Below, piece by piece: positions 4,847 through 9,539 of a DNA stretch of 9,539 bases. The stretch comes from an uncultured Bacteroidota bacterium (GTDB taxonomy: Bacteria; Bacteroidota; Bacteroidia; Chitinophagales; Chitinophagaceae). Position 1 is the first letter of the stretch. The number at the start of each line of letters is the position of its first letter. The notes under the pieces were generated by a model. That model had not been told where the DNA came from and made no database searches. It saw only the letters and a list, made by a program, of their open reading frames with translations. The stretch spans positions 1 through 9,539 of the forward strand of contig CAINOM010000167.1 in the NCBI GenBank assembly GCA_903851455.1, given 5' to 3'. The translations under genes and the position numbers were made by a program.

Positions 4847-6784
4847 CTAATTCGACACTTTCAGCTTCTGCCCGATCTTTATATCACCGGCATCAATGTC
4901 ATTCCACTTCAGCAGCTGGTTCACGGTAATGTTGTTCTTCTTCGCTATCTGTGTCGCAGTATCGCCTTTTTTTACGGTGTAGTACTTGGCGTTTTTTGCG
5001 GGTTGCTCTTCAGGCGCTTTCTGCACCGGTTGTTCACTTTGTATCTTTTCTACCAGCTTGGTGTCATCCGCATATACTACCTTGTCCAGTTGGGCTTTGA
5101 GGTCCGACAGCTCCTGTTTTTTTGCTTCGTCCTCACTTTCATTCGCAGTAGCCGGTGTTTCTTTTTTTACACTGTCGGCCGTCACCCAGCGCACAGGAGC
5201 GTTTTTATCACCGGGTGCATCAGGAGTAATGATCACCACAGCATCCGACTTCTGCGGAACTGCTTGCGGAGCGGTAGGTATTGGCAGCGGCGCTGCTTTT
5301 TGCTTTGGCTGCACCTTTGTTCCATGTTGCGGCTTACCTTTTTTATCGGCAGTGCGGCTTCGAGCAGGTGCTTCAGTAGTGTCTGAATTATGTATAAACC
5401 CATCGCCCGGCAGCGTATCAGTATGATTTTTCAGAGGTATATAGTCAGCACTGTCCTGCGCTATTGCAGCAGCTTTGTCGTCCTTGTTTATCAGCACTAT
5501 TGCATTGCTTTTGTGGGCTGCTGTAGCGCTTATCTTCACGTCTGGCTTGCGGGGAGCTGGGAACTGCAACTGCAATACAGAACCGGGTACAGGATTCTCA
5601 TCCGGGCTCATCAGGTTCAGCGCCGTTAGCTTTTTTAGCTGAATAGCCTCCTCCTGCGATATCAGCCACAGTGTTTCTCCCTCCTCCACTACGTGGCGGG
5701 CGTTTACACCGGCGGCCGGTTTTTTCTCCAGGAATATATAACTATTAGCAGGTACCGGGCCGTCCGCAAGGTCATTGATCTCCAGCAGCTTCGGGTAGCG
5801 TATGTTATACTTCATTGCATACTGCAGCAATGTTTCATCCTTATGCGCATAAAAAGCTTTGAGGCCATGTATCCTTACCATGCCCGTGGTGTCGTTAACG
5901 GTCGGTTTAGGTACTGGCAAAACAGTCGTGTCAACGTTGTTATTGTTCATTACTACAGCGCGCGCGCTGTCTGCGATACTCCTTATCGGGTCTGGTGAGG
6001 GTTTGGGCTGGGTAACAGTATCCACTACCGCAACAGGCTGGTTGGTCGAAGGCACGACCACAGGCGGTGTAGCTGGTTCTTCCACATCCTCTTCTTCCTC
6101 TTCACTTTCTTTTCCTTTCTCCTTTTTATCCAGCACAAATTGTGTCGTGTCCTCCAGCTTATCCACCATCTGTGGCTGTTTGGGCGTAGGCGTTTGCTGT
6201 TTAGCTACAAGGGCCTCGTTTGGAGTCCTGGAGCTATCCATTCCCGCAAGTGTGTAGTCCTGCAATCCGAAGTCCTCGATGATTTTTATCAGCCGGCGCG
6301 CATACTGCGGATCAGTTGCATAGCCGCACCTTTTCAGTCCGGATGCCCACGATGCATAGTCCTTGACCGGTATGCTGAACAAGCTGGAATACCTTGGGTT
6401 CCTCTTCAGATGGTCAGAATGGTCCCGGTATGACTCTTCAGCATTGTTGTATTTTTTGAAGCACTCATCTGCTGCATCATCCGTATGGCGGATGGTATCT
6501 CCCTCCCAGCCGTTTTTGCACTTAATACCAAAATGATTGTTGCCGCGCACCATCAGTTCGCTGGCGCCCGCCTCTGTCTCCAGTATGCCCTGTCCCAGTG
6601 TCACCGATGCCGGTATACCGTAGTTTTTCTGCTCGATGATCGCAAACCGGTAGTACTGCTCCACATACTTTTTCGCGCGCTCATTATACCCCTCCTGCGC
6701 GCCTGCCCGCGCTGTCATCAGCAGCATCAGGGCTATGCAACACAGCAGATATTTGCTCACCACCGTTTTTATATTAAATACCAA
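4847..6784 (-). CDS. Secreted glucosaminidase (GH73/FlgJ-like) with LysM modules
   Basis: A 645-aa exported peptidoglycan hydrolase. Residues 1-29 form a signal peptide (hydrophobic Y12-M23, cleavage after A-G-A). Residues 32-175 are the glucosaminidase domain: G-Q-G-I-L-E-T-E-A-G-A-S (64-75) with catalytic E69, then N-N-H-F-G-I-K-C-K (82-90) and S-G-L-K-R-C-G-Y-A-T-D-P-x-Y-A (148-162). A 130-residue Pro/Thr- and Glu-rich linker (acidic run 226-236) follows. Two diverged LysM-like modules (about 310-355 and 362-408), a second low-complexity linker and a good C-terminal LysM (600-643, Y-Y-T-V-K-K-G-D-T-A) complete it. LysM modules bind GlcNAc-containing glycans, so it probably trims the cell wall in the periplasm. 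The longest start is TTG 6784; GTG at 6763 or 6760 also leaves a good signal peptide. Its exact cleavage role cannot be told. Confidence 0.9.
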   Translation of the reverse strand: MVFNIKTVVSKYLLCCIALMLLMTARAGAQEGYNERAKKYVEQYYRFAIIEQKNYGIPASVTLGQGILETEAGASELMVRGNNHFGIKCKNGWEGDTIRHTDDAADECFKKYNNAEESYRDHSDHLKRNPRYSSLFSIPVKDYASWASGLKRCGYATDPQYARRLIKIIEDFGLQDYTLAGMDSSRTPNEALVAKQQTPTPKQPQMVDKLEDTTQFVLDKKEKGKESEEEEEDVEEPATPPVVVPSTNQPVAVVDTVTQPKPSPDPIRSIADSARAVVMNNNNVDTTVLPVPKPTVNDTTGMVRIHGLKAFYAHKDETLLQYAMKYNIRYPKLLEINDLADGPVPANSYIFLEKKPAAGVNARHVVEEGETLWLISQEEAIQLKKLTALNLMSPDENPVPGSVLQLQFPAPRKPDVKISATAAHKSNAIVLINKDDKAAAIAQDSADYIPLKNHTDTLPGDGFIHNSDTTEAPARSRTADKKGKPQHGTKVQPKQKAAPLPIPTAPQAVPQKSDAVVIITPDAPGDKNAPVRWVTADSVKKETPATANESEDEAKKQELSDLKAQLDKVVYADDTKLVEKIQSEQPVQKAPEEQPAKNAKYYTVKKGDTATQIAKKNNITVNQLLKWNDIDAGDIKIGQKLKVSN

Positions 6785-6800
6785 ATGTTACGAGTTTGAA

Positions 6801-6825
6801 CAAAAATACAATAAGGTTCCTTATT
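6801..6825 (-). promoter_or_regulatory. Palindrome plus T-rich box upstream of the glucosaminidase gene
   Basis: AATAAGG (6810-6816), TT, and CCTTATT (6819-6825) form a perfect 7-bp inverted repeat. On the - strand it is followed after 1 nt by TATTTTTG (6808-6801). This can be read as a weak A/T-rich terminator of the O-methyltransferase gene (stop at 6841-6839), or as an operator placed directly upstream of an exact TAnnTTTG -7 box for the glucosaminidase gene. No TTG box is seen 20 nt upstream. Confidence 0.45.
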
Positions 6826-6838
6826 TGTAAGTTAAAAG

Positions 6839-7498
6839 CTAATGAGGCCTTATTTTCCGGCAGATCATCACCCCATCTCTCAGTGGCACCAATACATGCT
6901 CTATGCGGCCATCAGCCTTTATTTTCCGGTTAAAGCTGCTGATCATCCGCGCATTCTTGGTCTGCTGGTCTTCTGGTAATACTACCTCGCCGTCATACAA
7001 TACATTGTCGGCAAGTATATAGCCGCCCACCGGCACTTTGTCAAATACAAGATCATAATACCGCTCATAGTTGCTCTTGTCCGCGTCTATGAACACCATA
7101 TCAAACGGCCCTTCCAGCTCTGCGATGATATCTATTGCGCTGCCGGTATGCTGCACTATCTTATCGTTCAGCCCTGCTTCCGCAATGTAGCTTGCCGCCA
7201 TATCATGCAGCTCTTCGTCTATCTCTATGGTGTGCACTATGCCACCTTCTTGCAATCCCTGCGCCAGGCATATGGCTGAGTACCCCGTAAATGTGCCGAT
7301 CTCCAGCACACATTTAGGACGTATCATGTTGCTCATCATCTTCAGGAAGTTACCCTGCAGATGTCCCGATAGCATTACTGCATCACCCCTTTTCAGATTC
7401 GTTTCCCGGTTCAGTCGGGCCAGCACGGGCAACTCAGCGCTCGTGTTCTGCTCCGTATATTCATCCAGCTGTTTCGATGCAAGAAGTGTTTTGGTCAT
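6839..7498 (-). CDS. SAM-dependent O-methyltransferase (catechol/caffeoyl-CoA OMT-like)
   Basis: This 219-aa cytoplasmic class I methyltransferase belongs to the cation-dependent O-methyltransferase family (Methyltransf_3). Motif I V-L-E-I-G-T-F-T-G-Y-S (64-74) binds S-adenosylmethionine. H-T-I-E-I-D (89-94) ends with the acidic residue for the ribose. F-I-D-A-D-K-S-N-Y (136-144) and A-D-N-V-L (163-167) supply the metal-binding Asp/Asp-Asn set (D138, D164, N165). Length is typical of bacterial members. The substrate, usually a catechol-like hydroxyl, cannot be predicted from the sequence. The start is ATG 7498-7496. It lies 54 nt upstream of the glucosaminidase gene in the same direction, with a palindrome between them, and downstream of a repeat-rich gap, so it is probably transcribed independently of the LOG gene. 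Confidence 0.94.
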   Translation of the reverse strand: MTKTLLASKQLDEYTEQNTSAELPVLARLNRETNLKRGDAVMLSGHLQGNFLKMMSNMIRPKCVLEIGTFTGYSAICLAQGLQEGGIVHTIEIDEELHDMAASYIAEAGLNDKIVQHTGSAIDIIAELEGPFDMVFIDADKSNYERYYDLVFDKVPVGGYILADNVLYDGEVVLPEDQQTKNARMISSFNRKIKADGRIEHVLVPLRDGVMICRKIRPH

Positions 7499-7549
7499 TT
7501 CCGTTGTTGTTAATTATGTGGGCCTATGGTGATAGGTGTATGTAGCGAT

Positions 7550-7601
7550 GTTCTTTGATATTTGGTAGAGACGCCTTGCATGGCGCCTCCGCTACACGTA
7601 T
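7550..7601. repeat. Palindromic intergenic repeat, copy A (52 nt)
   Basis: This copy matches 7632-7683 at 46 of 52 positions in direct orientation, offset by 82 nt. Its core GAGACGCC-TTGCAT-GGCGCCTC (7568-7589) is a palindrome with two unpaired positions, whereas copy B is perfect. It begins GTTCTTTGATAT and ends ACACGTAT, as does copy B. The gap holds no gene. Short frames across it on both strands share residues such as V-E-T-P-C-M-A only because of the palindromes. Confidence 0.8.
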
Positions 7602-7631
7602 ACCTCCGCCGGGTATTTTCTATAGCATGTC

Positions 7632-7683
7632 GTTCTTTGATATCTCGTAGAGACGCCATGCATGGCGTCTCCACAACACGTAT
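7632..7683. repeat. Palindromic intergenic repeat, copy B (52 nt)
   Basis: The core 7650-7671 is a perfect 22-bp palindrome: GAGACGCCATG followed by its reverse complement. It is flanked by GTTCTTTGATAT on the left and ACACGTAT on the right, both shared with copy A. From memory, GTAGAGACGCC...GGCGTCTC palindromes are common dispersed elements in Bacteroidota and some Cyanobacteria; this is unverified here. It may be a non-autonomous (REP/MITE-like) mobile repeat. Transcribed, it would form a stable hairpin in the 3' region of the LOG message. Confidence 0.8.
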
Positions 7684-7717
7684 TGCCCACACTCACAAAA
7701 CCACAAAACCATGGGCA

Positions 7718-7742
7718 ACTGCCGACTGTAGACTGCCAACTG
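7718..7742. repeat. Short tandem ACTGCC-type repeat
   Basis: ACTGCCGACTG (7718-7728) and ACTGCCAACTG (7732-7742) differ at one base and are 14 nt apart, next to the stop codon of the LOG gene (7747-7749). It is a low-complexity intergenic element of unknown role. I recall similar ACTGCCGACTG strings in other Bacteroidota intergenic regions, unverified. Confidence 0.45.
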
Positions 7743-7746
7743 AAAA

Positions 7747-8445
7747 CTAAAAATTCGGCTGCAGTTTATTGTGCGTATAAAACTCCTTTATATAGGCTAC
7801 CACTTCATCTGCCGTGTCAAATATCTTTATCATATCCAGGTCGCCGGGGCTTATGTTCCCCTCGCCTGCATACATCGATTCCTGCATCCAGTGAAACAAT
7901 CCGTTCCAGTACGTAGACCCCACACACACCATTGGTGTCTGTGTAAACTTACGTGTCTGTATCAGTGTCGCCACCTCAAAGAATTCATCCATCGTTCCCC
8001 ATCCGCCCGGCATCATCACAAAGCCCTGCGAATACTTGGTGAACATAACCTTGCGCACAAAAAAGTAATCGAAATTCATGAACGTATCCCGGTCTATGAA
8101 CGGATTGCTGGTCTGCTCAAACGGCAGATCTATATTCAACCCCACCGACCGGCCCTCGGCCATATTCGCGCCTTTGTTCGCCGCCTCCATGATGCCCGGG
8201 CCACCGCCGGTTATGATACCAAAACCCTCTTCAGCCAGTCGCTTGGCTATGTTCACCGCCAGCTCATAATACTTATGCCCCGGTTTGGTACGCGCCGATC
8301 CGAATATCGAGATGCACGGCCCAATCTTGGCCAGTGTCTCAAATCCCTGCACGAATTCGGCCATTATTTTAAATATCTGCCAGCTGGAGTGGGCCTTGGT
8401 TTCCGTCCAGTCGCGCATTTTCAGTTCGGTAAGTTTGTCTTTCAT
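7747..8445 (-). CDS. LOG-family Rossmann-fold protein (TIGR00730-like)
   Basis: This 232-aa protein shows the LOG-family nucleotide-binding motifs G-I-I-T-G-G-G-P-G-I-M-E-A-A-N-K-G-A (76-93) and M-P-G-G-W-G-T-M-D-E (145-154). The P-G-G-x-G-T-x-x-E signature, with E154 and the R131-K pair, is that of phosphoribohydrolases that release a base from nucleoside 5'-monophosphates, as in cytokinin-activating LOG. Older annotations call this family lysine decarboxylase, which is not supported. In a non-plant-associated bacterium the substrate may be an ordinary purine monophosphate; that is unknown. The start is ATG 8445-8443, sharing one base with the TGA of the upstream symporter gene (TGATG). A GTG one codon earlier (8448) is also open. 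The overlap suggests translational coupling. A repeat-rich gap follows. Confidence 0.9.
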   Translation of the reverse strand: MKDKLTELKMRDWTETKAHSSWQIFKIMAEFVQGFETLAKIGPCISIFGSARTKPGHKYYELAVNIAKRLAEEGFGIITGGGPGIMEAANKGANMAEGRSVGLNIDLPFEQTSNPFIDRDTFMNFDYFFVRKVMFTKYSQGFVMMPGGWGTMDEFFEVATLIQTRKFTQTPMVCVGSTYWNGLFHWMQESMYAGEGNISPGDLDMIKIFDTADEVVAYIKEFYTHNKLQPNF

Positions 8446-9539
8446 CACAGAGGCGTGGCGGTTGCAACATTGCCGCCTTTTTTAGAACATAAAAATAAGA
8501 GTAAAAATGTAAGGGCCGCGTTAATTATCAGTAATTCAGTACCTATTATATAACCATTAAGCAGATGCCCTTCGTTGTGTTTCAGCATGTAGCAGCACAC
8601 CGGCGCGGCAACGCACACCAGCGGCACCAGCTCGTTGATCAGCCGCCTGCGGGTAAAGATACCAAACGCAAACAGCGCCAGCAGCGGTCCATAGGTATAG
8701 CCCGCCACATCCAGCAGCGTGTCTATAAGCGAGCCCGTATCTATCTCCCGGAAGATAAAAACGAACACCAGGAATACGATCGCAAAGACATTATGCACAA
8801 TGAGGCGTGTGCGCTTTTGTTGTTTCTCCGTCATGCCTTCTTTTCTGCGGATACCTAAAATATCTATGCAGAAAGAGGAGGTTAGTGCGGTAAGCGCACC
8901 ATCAGCGCTTGGGAACACCGCTGAGATCAGCCCTATGATAAAACATACAGTGATATAGAAAGGCAATCCGCTCTTCACGGCGATCATCGGGAACAGATCG
9001 TCCTTAGCTGCATGTATGCCCTTTGCATCTGCATACAGGTAGAGCAGTCCGCCCAGCAGCAGGAAGATGAAGTTGGCCAGCAGCAGCACAAAGCAAAAGC
9101 TGATCATATTCTTCTTCGAGTCGCCTAGATTGCTCACGCTTATGTTCTTCTGCATCATCTCCTGGTCCAGCCCGGTCATGCCTATAGTTATGAAAGCCCC
9201 GCCCAGTATCTGCTTCAGGAAGAACGACGGACTGTTCACATCCGTCTGCAGGAATTTCGTATAGCCCTTTTGCTGCATCGCCGCCCATGTGCTGCCCATA
9301 TCCAGGTGCAGCGTGTTCATGATGTAGATCACGCACACCACCAGTGCTGCCAGCATAAAGGTTGTCTGCAGGGTATCCGTCCACACGATCGTCTTCACTC
9401 CCCCGCGGAAGGTATAAAGCAGTATCAGCCCTAGTATCACCACCGCTGTGAGCTCAAACGGGATACCCATATCTGCCAATATGAATTTCTCCAGCACCTT
9501 GATCACCAGGTAGAGCCGAAGCGTGGCCCCCAGCGTGCG
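8445..9539 (-). CDS. Sodium:solute symporter (SSS family), N-terminus outside the window
   Basis: The frame is open to the right edge (the sequence before GTG 9506 reads RTLGATLRLYL and continues), so this is the C-terminal 364 residues of a larger inner-membrane transporter; full-length SSS members are about 500-600 aa. About nine hydrophobic segments are visible. Diagnostic pieces are F-R-G-G-V-K-T-I-V-W-T-D-T-L-Q, the typical SSS segment, and F-P-S-A-D-G-A-L-T-A-L-T-S-S-F with D-I-L soon after, which corresponds to the conserved Na+-site helix around S-A-D-x-A-L. SSS proteins use the sodium gradient to import sugars, amino acids, vitamins, sialic acids or carboxylates; the substrate cannot be told from this fragment. 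The stop TGA (8447-8445) overlaps the ATG of the LOG gene. Confidence 0.93.
   Translation of the reverse strand, partial: RTLGATLRLYLVIKVLEKFILADMGIPFELTAVVILGLILLYTFRGGVKTIVWTDTLQTTFMLAALVVCVIYIMNTLHLDMGSTWAAMQQKGYTKFLQTDVNSPSFFLKQILGGAFITIGMTGLDQEMMQKNISVSNLGDSKKNMISFCFVLLLANFIFLLLGGLLYLYADAKGIHAAKDDLFPMIAVKSGLPFYITVCFIIGLISAVFPSADGALTALTSSFCIDILGIRRKEGMTEKQQKRTRLIVHNVFAIVFLVFVFIFREIDTGSLIDTLLDVAGYTYGPLLALFAFGIFTRRRLINELVPLVCVAAPVCCYMLKHNEGHLLNGYIIGTELLIINAALTFLLLFLCSKKGGNVATATPL

Noticed and set aside
4986..5426. Long + strand frames opposite the glucosaminidase gene
   Set aside because: They are antisense shadows of Pro/Lys/Glu-rich coding sequence, giving Ser/Cys/Phe-rich translations with no recognisable domain.
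7523..7536. CCTAT-GGTG-ATAGG inverted repeat upstream of the O-methyltransferase gene
   Set aside because: Five-base arms are too short to stand out from chance and no promoter box adjoins it.
7550..7683. Possible CRISPR array
   Set aside because: There are only two imperfect copies with one 30-nt interval, strong palindromes and no cas genes.
7510..7750. Short open frames on both strands over the repeat region, sharing peptide pieces such as VETPCMA
   Set aside because: The shared peptides arise from the palindromic repeats read on both strands; there is no promoter, ribosome site or family resemblance.
7747..8445. Lysine decarboxylase annotation for the LOG protein
   Set aside because: The PGGxGTxxE and GGGPGIMEA motifs are those of LOG-type phosphoribohydrolases; there is no PLP-decarboxylase feature.
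7771..8553. 260-aa + strand frame opposite the LOG gene and the symporter end
   Set aside because: It is antisense to two well-supported genes, crosses their junction and has a His/Arg-rich composition typical of a shadow frame.

Overview
This 9.5 kb window looks like a chromosomal housekeeping segment of a member of the Bacteroidota, probably near Chitinophagaceae (an inference from gene content and style, not a database match). The clues are: start codons mostly without a Shine-Dalgarno sequence; several intergenic copies of the Bacteroidota-type -7 promoter box TAnnTTTG, two with a TTG/TTTG box 20 nt upstream; menaquinone made by the futalosine route (mqnB, mqnD); and short GC-rich palindromic repeats between genes. 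No gene-free stretch exceeds 300 bases.

Layout from left to right. 1-93: the end of an HxlR-type regulator (+). 171-199: a strong hairpin terminator. 211-284: tRNA-Pro(GGG) (-). 324-1914 (-): a run reading ptpS/queD-like, folE, DUF1569/DinB-like protein. FolE makes dihydroneopterin triphosphate and the PTPS homologue uses it, so the two are consecutive pterin steps (queuosine precursor or biopterin). From about 1999 (+): mqnB and mqnD, divergent from ptpS, for late menaquinone synthesis. 3595-4181 (-): a HigB-HigA toxin-antitoxin pair whose palindromic operator lies inside its own promoter, with higA meeting mqnD tail to tail only 3 nt apart. 4232-4762 (-): hypoxanthine phosphoribosyltransferase. 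4847-6784 (-): a secreted glucosaminidase with three LysM-like modules. 6839-7498 (-): an O-methyltransferase. 7499-7746: an intergenic repeat region with two copies of a 52-nt palindromic repeat. 7747-8445 (-): a LOG-family protein, probably translationally coupled to a sodium/solute symporter that runs off the right end.

No clearly new multi-gene system is visible. The most interesting signals are regulatory: the HigBA promoter/operator, the tRNA promoter that borrows coding sequence of the neighbouring gene, the divergent ptpS/mqnB promoters with identical -7 boxes, the palindrome just after the putative mqnD start site, and the dispersed-repeat-like elements. The PTPS homologue has an active-site spacing more like the animal enzyme than like typical QueD.
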